From Arenibacter sp. F20364 (GTDB lineage: Bacteria; Bacteroidota; Bacteroidia; Flavobacteriales; Flavobacteriaceae): a stretch of 64,000 bases of DNA. The stretch spans positions 1 through 64,000 of the forward strand of contig NZ_JALKBD010000008.1 of assembly GCF_023015905.1 (NCBI RefSeq). The letters run 5' to 3'. Below the pieces are notes generated by a model that did not search any database, had not been told where the DNA came from, and was given only the letters and a program-made list of their open reading frames with translations. Every line of letters starts with the position of its first letter. Position 1 is the first letter of the stretch. The translations under genes and the position numbers were made by a program. This document shows positions 9,283-20,200 of the stretch, piece after piece.

Positions 9283-11097
9283 ATGAATAATCCAAAAAAA
9301 ATAATAAAGATGAAATGGTTCGGCGCTAATTACGGGATATTTCCTTATAGATTGGGAAATCAACTCTCCATGGCTGCTTTAATGGCTATTTTTATATCCC
9401 ACTCAACGCTATTATCGCAAACAAAAAAACCAAATATCATTATCATGATGACCGATGATCAAGGTTACGGTGATATTGGTATGCATGGTAATCCATATCT
9501 AAAAACCCCGAACATGCAGGCTATTGCCGAAAAAGGTATAGAAATGACCAATTTCCTGGCTTACCCCAACTGCTCTGCATCCCGCGCTGCACTACTGACC
9601 GGAAGATACCCTTATCGCACTGGTGTTACTGCCGTTACGCAGGTCGATCATTTTATGAATACCTCAGAATTGACCTTAGCCGAAACTCTGAAAGATAATG
9701 GCTATCGCACAGGAATATTTGGTAAATGGCATTTGGGTGACAATTCCCCAATGCGGCCCACCGACCAAGGTTTTGAAGAGGCCCTTGTTCATAAAGGAGG
9801 AGGCATAGGCCAGGCTGCAGGGCCTGCCGGTAACACTTATTTCGATCCCATACTTGAGCATAACAACGTTTCAAAGAAGTACAAGGGCTACTGTGATGAT
9901 ATCTTTACCGAGGCGGCCTTAGAATTTATGGCTCAAAAGGACGGAAAGCCCTTTTTTACCTATTTGGCTACCAACTTGCCACATTTTCCATTGCAGGTAC
10001 CGGATGAGAGAGCCGAACCATATCGTAAGATAGGGTTGCACGAAGACAATGCGCTTACCTATGGCATGATTGACAATATCGACTATAACGTAGGTAGAGT
10101 ACTAAATCATATCAAAAGGCTCGGTATAGAAAAAAATACCATTGTGATATTTCTTTCGGATAACGGCCCTAGACATAGACGAACAAAAAATGATGTTTAT
10201 CCCGGTCGTTGGGTTGCCAATCTTAGAGGTACAAAAACTAGTGTTTATGAAGCTGGAATAAGGGTGCCCTTTTTTGTAAAATGGCCCAATGCCTTGTCTA
10301 AGGGCAAACAGTTCAAAAATATGGGTTCTGTTATCGATATTACCCCCACACTTTTAGAAATGGCCGAAATACCTGAACCGGTCAATATTAAGTTCGATGG
10401 CAAATCCTTGCTTGGTCTTTGGAAGCAAAATGACAGTTCCTTACTTCAAGATAGAGCATTTTTTATCCAAATGCATTATGGCCCCACGCCTTTTAAATAT
10501 ATGCATTTCGCAGTAAGAATGCAGAAATATAAATTGATTGGCCCCCATGATGACCCCCATAATATTTTATATCAGCCTAAAGATGGCGAATTGAAAGAAG
10601 TACTGGCCAATCTGGAGCTATATGATGTTGAAATTGATCCGAGCGAACGTGTAAATCGGGCCTCTGATCATCCAGAACTGGTAGAAAACCTATTGGAGCG
10701 ATACGAAACCTGGTTCGATGAAGTGACCGAAGAACGCGATGCAAAAGGCATACAGCGCATTTATTTGGGTAGTACAGATCAGCGAAATGTAAATTTGTCG
10801 CGTTTTGATTGGGGCGGACCAAGGGTGATTTCTGAAAACGAACTTGGGCATTGGCGTGTAAGCACAAAGGCCGGCACATATGAAATAAGCCTGGATGTGC
10901 CACCATTGGCGACAGATGGTACCGCACATATTAAATTTCTCAATGTTCATGTTGAGCTTCCTATTAAGAAAAATCAAGAGAGAGTCGTGTTCAAAAATGT
11001 TGTACTTCCCCACGGAGATGGTAATTTTCACGCTTTCCTGAAAACTGAAAGGCTGGCGACAGGCCCTCTCTTTGTTGATGTAAAACGGTTGGACTAA
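9283..11097 (+). CDS. S1-family sulfatase with C-terminal beta domain
   Basis: This is a 604-residue exported formylglycine-dependent sulfatase. A signal peptide lies at about 25-46 after an extended, basic N-terminus, so an internal start (M11 or M30) is possible. The metal-binding TDDQGYGD follows (D58/D59), and C97 in CSASR matches the C-x-A/P-S-R signature for conversion of Cys to formylglycine. GKWHLGDN and SDNGP complete the active site. After the catalytic domain there is an extra beta-rich tail (about 500-604), an architecture shared with the sulfatase at 46108. It lies between the dehydratase gene and GH127, consistent with exo-desulfation of carrageenan oligosaccharides. I do not assign an S1 subfamily. 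Confidence 0.85.
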   Translation: MNNPKKIIKMKWFGANYGIFPYRLGNQLSMAALMAIFISHSTLLSQTKKPNIIIMMTDDQGYGDIGMHGNPYLKTPNMQAIAEKGIEMTNFLAYPNCSASRAALLTGRYPYRTGVTAVTQVDHFMNTSELTLAETLKDNGYRTGIFGKWHLGDNSPMRPTDQGFEEALVHKGGGIGQAAGPAGNTYFDPILEHNNVSKKYKGYCDDIFTEAALEFMAQKDGKPFFTYLATNLPHFPLQVPDERAEPYRKIGLHEDNALTYGMIDNIDYNVGRVLNHIKRLGIEKNTIVIFLSDNGPRHRRTKNDVYPGRWVANLRGTKTSVYEAGIRVPFFVKWPNALSKGKQFKNMGSVIDITPTLLEMAEIPEPVNIKFDGKSLLGLWKQNDSSLLQDRAFFIQMHYGPTPFKYMHFAVRMQKYKLIGPHDDPHNILYQPKDGELKEVLANLELYDVEIDPSERVNRASDHPELVENLLERYETWFDEVTEERDAKGIQRIYLGSTDQRNVNLSRFDWGGPRVISENELGHWRVSTKAGTYEISLDVPPLATDGTAHIKFLNVHVELPIKKNQERVVFKNVVLPHGDGNFHAFLKTERLATGPLFVDVKRLD

Positions 11098-11308
11098 TCC
11101 TACAAGTATAACATTATTGCTTGTGTTAGAGGTTAGGCCATTCAACCGAAATACTTCTATCTATCCTGTAATCGATTCTATTAGGGTAAAATAATGCAAG
11201 CCTGAGGTAAATTTCGTTAATCCTTCAGCACTTTATTTTAATTAATTTGTTTGTTCCGGATTTGGAATTGATACAACCCTAAAAAAAACAAATCAATACA
11301 GCATAAAA

Positions 11309-13411
11309 ATGGGAAAGTTAACAATTGTCTTCTTTAGTTTAATAATGATCTTCTCCTGCAAGGATAAGATAGGGGATTCTGCAGGGTCACAACAGGAAAT
11401 AACCAGCAATAAGGATTATGCGGCCAATTTGGATAAAGGCCGGGGTATTTTGAACAATACCCATAGTCCTCATGTAAAATTGAGGAGTATAGACATGGGG
11501 GACTGTAAATGGACCGAAGGGTTTTGGGCAGATAAGTTTAAAATAACCGAGGAAAAAATGATTCCGTATATGCGCACCTTGCTTACAGGGGAAACAGGTC
11601 ATGCTCTAAACAATTTCAAAATAGCTGCTGGCCTAAAAGAAGGGGAACATAAAGGAATGCATTGGCATGACGGGGATTTTTACAAGTTTATGGAAGCGGC
11701 CATGTACGTCTATGCACAAAATGGGGATGAAAAGCTCCTTAAGGAACTCGATGAATATATAGATATTATTGGTAAGGCACAAGATGAGGACGGCTATCTA
11801 CAGACGCAGATTCAACTAAGGGACAATCTTAGCCGGTATGAAAATCGCAAATACCATGAAATGTATAATTCAGGACATTTAATGACCAGTGCCTGCATCC
11901 ATTATAGAATTACAGGCCAAACGAACTTCCTGGATATCGCAGTAAAACATGCCGACCTTTTGTACTCTCTATTTATGACTGATGATGAGCGCTATGGTCG
12001 ATTTGGATTTAACCAGACCCAGATTATGGGCTTGGTGGAAATGTATCGTACTACTAAAGATAAAAGATATTTGGAGCTGGCCGAACAATTCATCAACAAT
12101 AGGGGCAAATACGCTGTTACGGAAACCCCGGAAACAAAGGGTTACCCTATTGGGGATATGGTGCAGGAACGTACGCCTCTAAGGGAATCGGATGAGGCCG
12201 TAGGACACGCAGTATTGGCACTATATTATTATGCCGGAGCAGCCGATGTATATGCCGAAACAGGTGAACAGGCATTGATTGATGCCTTGGACAAGCTTTG
12301 GATGAATGTTACACTTAAGAAGATGTATGTGACCGGAGCCGTTGGTCAAACACATTATGGAGCCTCCACCAATAGGGATAAGATAGAAGAAGGTTTTATT
12401 GATGAATATATGATGCCTAATATGACGGCATATAACGAAACCTGTGCCAATATTACCAATTCTTTGTTCAGCTATAGATTATTGGGGGTACATGGAGAGT
12501 CCAAATATGCCGATATCATGGAAAAGGTATTGTATAACAGCGCGCTTTCTGGAATCAATATTGAAGGCGATCGCTATTACTATGCCAATCCTTTAAGAGT
12601 AATACACGGGTCTAGGGATTATGAAAAAATGAATACGGAATTCCCAACGCGCCAGGCGTACTTGGATTGTTTCTGTTGTCCTCCAAACTTGGTGCGGACC
12701 ATTGCACAAGCTTCGGGTTGGGCTTATAGTCTCTCCGATAACGGTGTTGCGGTAAACCTTTATGGGGGCAATTTACTGGATACGGAATTATTGGATGGCA
12801 CAAAAATCAAATTGACCCAGGAAACCCAGTACCCGTGGGATGGTGAGGTCAGGATTACAATTGATGAATCCAAAGAGGCTCCTTTTGATATGTTGCTAAG
12901 AATACCGGATTGGGCGGAAGGTTCTTCGTTGACCATAAATGGTACGGATGCCGGAGTTTCCGTAGTTCCGGGTGAATTTGCAACAATAAATAGAGCATGG
13001 AAAAAAGGTGATGTTGTTCAATTGACATTGCCTATGGAGGTCAATTTTGTAGAGGGGAACGATCGTATTGAGGAGGTTCGCAATCAGGTGGCCATACAAA
13101 GGGGCCCTGTTGTTTATTGCGTAGAGTCGGCAGATTTGCCTGAAGAAGTCGGTATATTGGATGTATACATCAAAGGGGATCCAAGTAAATTAAGGGCAGA
13201 CTATAAGCCCGATTTTCTAGGAGGGGTAACCACCTTGACCGGCGAGGTTTTATTGCGCAAGGAAGATGATAATAAGGGCAGTATGTATAATAAAATGCAA
13301 AAGCCCGATTGGAAATCTTATAAGACCACCTTTGTTCCTTATTTCGCCTGGTCCAATAGGAATGGAGGGAAAGAGGGTGAAATGACCGTGTTTTTACCAG
13401 TGGTTTGGTAA
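11309..13411 (+). CDS. GH127 (DUF1680) glycosidase lipoprotein, probable anhydro-D-galactosidase
   Basis: This 700-residue protein has a lipoprotein signal (cysteine about C17) and the (alpha/alpha)6-barrel of GH127. The zinc-cysteine centre is complete: E377 and C379 in NETC, then C456 and C457 in CFCCPPN. The C379 to C456 spacing (77 residues) equals that between C340 and the nucleophile C417 in the founding arabinofuranosidase HypBA1, so C456 is the likely nucleophile. GH127 members of the Zobellia carrageenan locus release 3,6-anhydro-D-galactose instead of arabinofuranose. The neighbouring sulfatases, GH129-like enzyme and D-AHG genes point to that activity here. A 211-bp gap before it shows no terminator. 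Confidence 0.85.
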   Translation: MGKLTIVFFSLIMIFSCKDKIGDSAGSQQEITSNKDYAANLDKGRGILNNTHSPHVKLRSIDMGDCKWTEGFWADKFKITEEKMIPYMRTLLTGETGHALNNFKIAAGLKEGEHKGMHWHDGDFYKFMEAAMYVYAQNGDEKLLKELDEYIDIIGKAQDEDGYLQTQIQLRDNLSRYENRKYHEMYNSGHLMTSACIHYRITGQTNFLDIAVKHADLLYSLFMTDDERYGRFGFNQTQIMGLVEMYRTTKDKRYLELAEQFINNRGKYAVTETPETKGYPIGDMVQERTPLRESDEAVGHAVLALYYYAGAADVYAETGEQALIDALDKLWMNVTLKKMYVTGAVGQTHYGASTNRDKIEEGFIDEYMMPNMTAYNETCANITNSLFSYRLLGVHGESKYADIMEKVLYNSALSGINIEGDRYYYANPLRVIHGSRDYEKMNTEFPTRQAYLDCFCCPPNLVRTIAQASGWAYSLSDNGVAVNLYGGNLLDTELLDGTKIKLTQETQYPWDGEVRITIDESKEAPFDMLLRIPDWAEGSSLTINGTDAGVSVVPGEFATINRAWKKGDVVQLTLPMEVNFVEGNDRIEEVRNQVAIQRGPVVYCVESADLPEEVGILDVYIKGDPSKLRADYKPDFLGGVTTLTGEVLLRKEDDNKGSMYNKMQKPDWKSYKTTFVPYFAWSNRNGGKEGEMTVFLPVVW

Positions 13412-13435
13412 TATACAATCATCAACACTTATATA

Positions 13436-15085
13436 ATGGGAATTAGAATATTCATACTGTCACTATTAACGATTGGCTTAGGTTGCAAACCGAAAGAGGT
13501 GGCCAATACAAAAGAAAGTCCAAAACCTAATATTCTCTTTATAGCCATAGATGACCTAAGGCCGGAATTGGGCAGCTACGGTTCGGAAATTGCCATTACA
13601 CCCCATATGGATGCCTTGGCAGCTGATGGCCTATTGTTTAACAATGCCTATTGCCAGGAAGCCATTTGTAGTCCCTCCCGAGCGAGTCTAATGACGGGGG
13701 CAAGACCGGAGTCTATACAGGTAATTGAGAATTTCACTTATTTCCGTGAGCAAAATCCCGATATTATAACCTTGCCACAGCACTTTTGGGCAAATGGCTA
13801 CGAAACGGTGTACGCTGGAAAAATATATCATAACAAAGAATTTGGTGATAGTGAACTTTCCTGGAGCAGAAAACTGGTTGAGACCAATAATCAAAAATCC
13901 CAATTTGGATTTAAGCTACCGGAAAACCAGAAAATGCAAAAAGAGAATGCTGCCGCCATGGTTGCAAAGTACGGAGAAAACGCATTGAGAAACGGTTTGG
14001 GAAAAGGGCCTGCCTATGAGTTTGCAGATTTTCCGGATAATGAATACGAAGACGGTCATAATACCGATTTGGCCATTGCTACTATGAAAGATATGCTCGA
14101 AAAAAATCCGGACAAGCCATTTTTTTTGGGTCTTGGTATGAAAAAACCGCATCTGGACTGGGTAGCTCCCAAGAAATATTGGGATCTGTACAACGAAGAA
14201 GAAATACAATTGGCGGAGCACGCAGAAGCACCTAAAGATGCTGCCACCATGGGCCTACACGCCTCATTCGAATTAAGGGCAAGGGCTGATGTTCCTAAAG
14301 AAGGCGCCATTGATAAAGAACTTGCAATTAACCTAAAACATGCTTATCTGGCATGTGTAAGTTATGTAGATGCCCAGATTGGGCGTATGTTATCAGCTAT
14401 GGACGAGGCAGGTGTTCGTGATAATACCATTATTATACTGTGGAGCGATCATGGATGGCACCTTGGAGACATGGGTATTTGGGGAAAGGCTACCAACTAT
14501 GAGATAGCAACACGAGTACCCTTAATTATTTCCACCCCAAATATGCCGGCCGCAATACGCGGAAAGAAGACCAATGCTTTGGTGGAGCTGGTAGATATGT
14601 ATCCGACTTTATGTGATTTGGCAGGTGTTTCCTTGCCAGCACATCTTGAAGGACAGAGTTTCGCCCCGTTACTTTCGGACCCAAATCGAGATTGGAAGAA
14701 GGCGGTTTTTAGCCAATTTCCAACACCCGCTTTGCGTGAATGGGCCGCCAACCCATTGTCAAAGGGAATGCGTGAAACTTCATTCGGGCCTTTAATAGAA
14801 GAAGTGGAAAGACGTATCAAAACACAACAAGGAGATAAATGGAACCGGGATCTGTTCGAAAATCGTCTTATGGGATATGCCATGCGTACCAATAATTATC
14901 GGTTTGTGGTCTGGAAGGATTACACCGAGCCCCAGGCAGAACCCGTATTTTATGAACTGTATGATCACCAGAATGACCCAAATGAAACAGTGAATATTGC
15001 TGAAGGTAATCCTGGTTTAGTAGAGGAGCTATTGGAGCAGTTCAATAAGGGGTGGCATGGAAATCTTGCGGCCATTTCCAAATAA
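13436..15085 (+). CDS. S1 sulfatase, S1_7-like (iduronate-2-sulfatase type)
   Basis: This is a 549-residue lipoprotein sulfatase (lipobox cysteine C17 in GLGCK). The metal motif is AIDDLRPELGSYG (D39/D40), the formylglycine site C78 in CSPSR, then the YAGKIYH segment typical of iduronate-2-sulfatase-like enzymes, and SDHGWHLGD near residue 340. The overall pattern fits the S1_7 subfamily, which occurs in carrageenan clusters. It lies 24 bp after GH127 and 56 bp before another sulfatase. It probably removes a sulfate ester from the end of imported carrageenan oligosaccharides on the periplasmic side. The exact position (galactose 4-O or anhydrogalactose 2-O) cannot be read from sequence. Confidence 0.85.
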   Translation: MGIRIFILSLLTIGLGCKPKEVANTKESPKPNILFIAIDDLRPELGSYGSEIAITPHMDALAADGLLFNNAYCQEAICSPSRASLMTGARPESIQVIENFTYFREQNPDIITLPQHFWANGYETVYAGKIYHNKEFGDSELSWSRKLVETNNQKSQFGFKLPENQKMQKENAAAMVAKYGENALRNGLGKGPAYEFADFPDNEYEDGHNTDLAIATMKDMLEKNPDKPFFLGLGMKKPHLDWVAPKKYWDLYNEEEIQLAEHAEAPKDAATMGLHASFELRARADVPKEGAIDKELAINLKHAYLACVSYVDAQIGRMLSAMDEAGVRDNTIIILWSDHGWHLGDMGIWGKATNYEIATRVPLIISTPNMPAAIRGKKTNALVELVDMYPTLCDLAGVSLPAHLEGQSFAPLLSDPNRDWKKAVFSQFPTPALREWAANPLSKGMRETSFGPLIEEVERRIKTQQGDKWNRDLFENRLMGYAMRTNNYRFVVWKDYTEPQAEPVFYELYDHQNDPNETVNIAEGNPGLVEELLEQFNKGWHGNLAAISK

Positions 15086-15141
15086 TGGCGGGCTAATTGA
15101 TATTGTAATTCTAAATCCTATTAATAAAAAAGATTTTTGAT

Positions 15142-16623
15142 ATGATGAATATCCTAAAGAATATAAAGTTGTTCTTTTTAATAGCGGCCTTGTTAATGGC
15201 CAATATGGTCGGGGCACAGGATAGTAGGCCCAATATATTAGTAGTTCTCTGTGATGATTTAGGATATAACGATGTTGGCTTCAACGGGTCTACGGACATT
15301 AAAACACCTGAACTGGATAAATTGGCCCGTGGTGGCACTATTTTCACTTCGGCCTATGTGGCCCATCCGTTTTGCGGCCCTAGTCGCTCCGCCATCATGA
15401 CGGGCAGGTATCCCCATTTTACAGGGACGGCCTACAACCTATTCCAAAATAGCAGTGAGGAAGATAAAGATAATATGGGTATTCCGGTAGAAGAGACCTA
15501 TATGTCCAAAGTATTGCAGGACGCGGGCTATTATACAGGTGCTGTTGGTAAATGGCACCTAGGTGCGGCGCCCAAATACCATCCCAACCATAGAGGTTTC
15601 GATAATTTTTACGGTTTCTTGGGAGGGGGACACGAGTATTTTCCTGGTAAATATCAGATAACCTATCAAGAACAGCTTAAAGCTGGAAATAAAAATATTC
15701 GGGATTACCTAAAACCTCTTGAGCACAACGGTAAGGATGTCAAGGAAACAGAATATCTGACAGATGCTTTCTCGCGGGAGGCCATACGCAATATTAAAAC
15801 AGCCGCTGAAAAAAAGAAACCATTTTTTGTCTATTTGGCCTATAACGCACCACATGTTCCTTTGCAGGCGAAGGCCGAGGACCTTAAAAAGTTCGCTAAT
15901 ATCAAGGACAAGGATAGACGGACATATGCAGCAATGGTTTATGCCGTGGACCGTGGAGTAGGGCAGATAATTAAAACATTAAAGGAAACCAAACAGTATG
16001 GGAATACCCTAATTGTATTCTTGAGCGATAATGGAGGCAATACCGATCATGGAGCCAATAACTATCCATTGAAAGGAACAAAAGGAGATACTTGGGAAGG
16101 CGGTTATCGGGTGCCTATGTTCTTTCATTGGCCCAATAAAATAGTTGGGAGGTCACATTTTGATTTTCCCGTATCAGCACTTGATTTGTATCCTACATTT
16201 GTTCAGATGGCAAAGGCCAATATTCCCCAAGGTAAGAGGGTAGATGGCAGGGATATAATGAGCGACGTACTTGCTGGTACTGATTTCTACAGCGATCAAA
16301 TGATCTATGCTTTGCGTTACCGTGAGGGGTATTCGGATGTTGGTGGAAGGAAAGGCGATTGGAAAATTACCCGAATGGGCAATGAGCCCTGGAGACTTCA
16401 TAATTTAAAAGAGGACATTGGGGAGAAGAAAAATTTAAGTGGCAAATATCCTGAACTACTACAAACCATGGTTTCTGAAATGGAAAATTGGACCCGGGAT
16501 TTTGTTCGGCCACTTTGGTTCTATTCCGAAAAAGATCTGGAATATTGGACCGATGGCAGAATGCCCCGATATGATGAGACCTTCGAAATAAATAAGTTGG
16601 TAACCCACCCCTATAAAAATTAG
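15142..16623 (+). CDS. S1 sulfatase, probably S1_19-like
   Basis: This is a 493-residue sulfatase with a cleavable signal peptide (about 1-25, ending VGAQ). It has the metal motif LCDDLGYNDVG (D38/D39), formylglycine precursor C78 in CGPSR, GKWHLGAAP, and SDNGGNTDHG. The FCGPSR context and a HPNHRGFDNFYGFLGGGH segment resemble S1_19 enzymes that act on iota- and kappa-carrageenan. It is the last gene before the 600-bp leader of the SusC gene. S1_19 is a by-eye assignment; another S1 subfamily is the main alternative. Confidence 0.8.
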   Translation: MMNILKNIKLFFLIAALLMANMVGAQDSRPNILVVLCDDLGYNDVGFNGSTDIKTPELDKLARGGTIFTSAYVAHPFCGPSRSAIMTGRYPHFTGTAYNLFQNSSEEDKDNMGIPVEETYMSKVLQDAGYYTGAVGKWHLGAAPKYHPNHRGFDNFYGFLGGGHEYFPGKYQITYQEQLKAGNKNIRDYLKPLEHNGKDVKETEYLTDAFSREAIRNIKTAAEKKKPFFVYLAYNAPHVPLQAKAEDLKKFANIKDKDRRTYAAMVYAVDRGVGQIIKTLKETKQYGNTLIVFLSDNGGNTDHGANNYPLKGTKGDTWEGGYRVPMFFHWPNKIVGRSHFDFPVSALDLYPTFVQMAKANIPQGKRVDGRDIMSDVLAGTDFYSDQMIYALRYREGYSDVGGRKGDWKITRMGNEPWRLHNLKEDIGEKKNLSGKYPELLQTMVSEMENWTRDFVRPLWFYSEKDLEYWTDGRMPRYDETFEINKLVTHPYKN

Positions 16624-17012
16624 ACTCAATAAAGGGATCGCTATTAATCTGGATCAATAGTTAAAACCTACGCGTATTCCTATGGTAGGAGAACTAATGA
16701 TATGGCGGCATCTAGTTTACATAATGTGGCTTGGATACAATTCTAGTTGTTATTTGCCTATAGAGGGGGTAATTAAGTCTTGGAGCCCCTATTAAGTAGT
16801 TTGATGATCATTCATTTTTATATCATTCTGATAAATCGGAAAACATCTAAACTCTATTAATCTTATTACTCTGCATCGGGCTGCTTTGACGGCCACGGTG
16901 GTATTGGTCATTAGTGAAATTTTAGAAATGATGAATGGGTAAAATAGTGTTATCTAGGGTTAATATAAGCAAATAGCCTTCCTTGTTTTTGCGCTTCTTT
17001 TGTTAAAAGGTA

Positions 17013-17049
17013 TTGATATTTATCAAAATGATAATTGACTAGATCAATT
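17013..17049. promoter_or_regulatory. Two adjacent inverted repeats upstream of susC (possible operators)
   Basis: TTGATA-TT-TATCAA (17013-17026) and AATTGA-CTAGA-TCAATT (17033-17049) are two dyads whose centres are about 21 bp apart, two helical turns. They could bind a dimeric regulator of this PUL. No cognate regulator for this locus is in the window. AT-rich DNA yields such repeats by chance, so confidence is limited. Confidence 0.35.
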
Positions 17050-17121
17050 TTAGGCATATCATTTCATCTAGCAAAAGGAAAAGTATTCTATCTAATTGAT
17101 TAAAGATGAAATGACAGAAAA

Positions 17122-17196
17122 AGGAGAGTGCGGTAACACCCTCCTAAAACTTCATGCAGTGCATGTGATAAAGGTAAATACCCCATTGGCGTGGGG
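17122..17196 (+). promoter_or_regulatory. Structured 5' leader of susC: two hairpins flanking a palindrome
   Basis: Three elements lie just before the susC start. AGGAGAGTG/CACCCTCCT (17122-17130 with 17137-17145, one mismatch, CGGTAA loop) is followed by CATGCAGTGCATG (17153-17165, an odd palindrome) and CCCCA/TGGGG (17181-17185 with 17192-17196). None has a T-tract, so they are not simple terminators. They are more likely leader-RNA structures affecting stability or translation, or a protein site at the palindrome. Confidence 0.45.
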
Positions 17197-17224
17197 CATG
17201 TTTAACTCTAACTAAATCAAATTT

Positions 17225-20200
17225 ATGAAAATTAAATGGTTAACCAATGTGGGAGGCAAGGGCTCTCCGAACAAAAAGTTTCGCTTATTAAAATTAACAA
17301 CAGCTTTTTTATTGACGATTACGGTAAACGCGAACCATTCTGCAATTAGTATTAAGTTTACCGATGCTGGAGAAAATTTTTCCACCAAAGAAATACAGCA
17401 AACCATATCCGGTTCCGTATCGGATGCTATGGGGCCTTTGCCTGGTGTAAGTATTGTTATAAAAGGGACTTCGCAAGGAACTACTACTGATTTCGATGGA
17501 AATTATAGCATAGAGGTAGCGGATAATGCGGCCATCTTGGTTTTTTCTTATTTAGGTTATAAATCTCAGGAAGTTCCTGTAGGTTCCAATACGGTATTGA
17601 ATGTAACCTTAACAGAGGATACTTCGGAGCTGGATGAGGTGGTTGTGTTAGGGTACACAACAAGAAAAAAGGGTGAACTTACAGGGTCGGTAAGCACGGT
17701 AAGTTCTGACGAAATAGAAAAGGCAGGGAATAAGGATCTGGCCAAATCACTTTCCGGTAGAGTGCCAGGTTTAATAATTTCGGATAGAGGAGGATTGCCG
17801 GGCTCCACAGATGGTAATGATATTACACTTTTGATAAGGGGTAAGTCGACCCTGAACAATAACTCTCCGCTAATCCTTATAGATGGTATTACAGCTAGCA
17901 GTTTTTCGCATTTAGCTCCGCAAGATATAGAATCCTTGACTGTCTTAAAAGATGGGGCGGCGGCCATATACGGGGCTAGGGCAGCTAATGGGGTTATATT
18001 GATCACAACTAAAAGAGGTAAGACGGGAAAGCCTAGTGTCAATTTTAGCTCATCCTACAACGTTTCTAGTTTTTCTGCCACTCCAGATTTGATGTCATCA
18101 GAGGAATATGCAATTTATAACAATGAAATTGCGGAAAGAAATGGAACCCCTTTGCCTTTTACCCAGGAGGATATTAATAATTATGCTTCTGGCACGGATC
18201 CTATCAATTATCCGAATACGGATTGGGCCGATCTTACATTTGTCAAATCTTCACCAGAATCCAGGAATTCACTTTCTATTTCAGGTGGTAGTGAACATGT
18301 AAACTATTTTGTTAGTGGTGACTTAGTGGAACAGGTAGGGATGTACCATTCAGGAGATTTGGATTTTAGTCAAAAACAGGTTCGTTCCAATATCGACATT
18401 GATCTAACCGATAGTTTTACCTTGGGAGTAGACCTATCAGGTAGATTTGGGGATAGAAATCAGCCAGGAGTAAGCGAAGGAGAAATATATAGTAGAATCA
18501 ATACCAATGAGCCAACAGAAGTAGGTGTTTATCCCAACGGGTTGCCTGGATGGGGAGGTGAAAATGGAGCTAATCCCTATGTCATGTCGACCAATGAGTC
18601 TGGTTTTATCAAGAGAATAGATAATGAGCTTCGCGGTAAGTTTTCCTTCGATTGGAGATTGGATAACCTTGTAGATGGTTTAAGGGCCAAAGGTTTTGCG
18701 GGCGTTACTAGAATGAACAACGATATTAAATCATGGTATACCCCATGGACCGTGTATACCTTTCAGGAAGGGTCTGGAGAGTATATTCCATCCCAAGGTT
18801 TCGCCCAGGGTCAAGGCAGACAGAGGACGCTGCGCGAAAGTTTTTGGAAGTATGATGAACTTTTGCTCAATGCTACATTGTATTATTCTAAAGTCTTAGG
18901 GGGTAATCATTCAATTAGTGGTTTTGTTGGTATTGAGCAATCTACTTCGAACCAACGTAGTTTCTGGGCAGAGCGCAGAGGGTTTCCAACGGACGATCAT
19001 CCTGAATTATTTGCAGGAAGCGATGACGGGCAACAATCCTATGGTGAATCACAAGAATGGGGCCGTCTAAATTATTTTGGTTCCTTTTCCTACGATTTTA
19101 AGAAAAAGTATTTTATCGATTTCACTATTCGCCATGATGGCTCCAGCAACTTTGGACCAGGTAAAAGATTTGGCACCTTTCCAAGTGTTGCTGGTTCTTG
19201 GGCAATACATCAAGAGTCGTTTATGGAGAATGTTGATTGGTTAAATACCTTGAAATTAAGGGCTTCATGGGCAAAAATGGGTAATGACCGAATAGCGCCA
19301 TTCCAGTACTTGACCCGATACAATTATGGTGGTCCCACAAATAATGCACAACCAAACTATGCCGTTTTTGGTTCGCCGGGCGTTAGTTATAATGGGTATA
19401 CTAGTGCAAACGTACCTAATCCCAATATTACTTGGGAAACAGCCTATATGAAAAATTTAGGGCTTAATTTCACGATGTTCGGTAATAAATTGTCAGGGGA
19501 CATTAATTATTTTTATCAAAATAGAGAGGATATTTTGGTAACAAGGGCCGCTGCAATTCCAGATGCGGCAGGAATTACCTTGCCTGCCGAGAACATTGGA
19601 AAAGTGGATAATTTTGGTCTGGAGTTGGAGTTGGGATGGAGAGACCAGGTCAATGACAATTTTAGTTACAATTTTGGAGCCAATTTTACACAGGCCAAGA
19701 ATGAAGTGGTCTATCTGGCCGAGGCGGCCGATGTTCCTGAATGGAGAAAAAGAGAAGGCCATTCCATGGATTCTTATGTTACCTATCCCACTGCAGGAAT
19801 ATTTCGTGACCAAGGACAGGTTGATGCCACCCATGTTAAATTGGCGGGCACCATTGAAGGTGAACCTATTTATTTGGATACCGACGGTAATGGTTCAATT
19901 GATGCCAATGATAGGGTCAGGGCCTATTCTTCCAATGTTCCTGAAATTCAATTCGGTGTTTTCGGCGGCTTTAATTATAAGGATTTCGACTTTAGTTTTC
20001 TGTTCCAGGGGCAGGCTGAGGCTGAAATGTTGATTTTCTTTGAGCGTCCTGGTGCACGTCCCGATTTTCTTTTCAATGAAAGGTGGACCCCGGACAATAG
20101 AAATGCAAGATACCCTAGGGCCTATAATACGGGAGATCCATACAGTACTAACCAAAGCGGTAGCTCCGCTAATTTTGAAGGTGCCGATCTATGGCTTCAT

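Larger units (their letters stand above)
16624..17224 (+). other. 601-bp gene-free region, probable susC promoter and leader
   Basis: No credible gene is present; the few short open stretches lack family features. There is no classic T-tailed terminator after the sulfatase. The region holds a 13-bp inverted repeat TCCTA/TAGGA at 16678-16690 and a cluster of inverted repeats and hairpins in its last 220 bp (listed separately). It probably contains an independent promoter for susC/susD, but no TAnnTTTG box could be placed with confidence. Confidence 0.6.

Noticed and set aside
16860-16945. A short open stretch in the 600-bp leader that reads as a small hydrophobic peptide.
   Set aside because: It has no convincing start, no family features and could arise by chance in AT-rich DNA.
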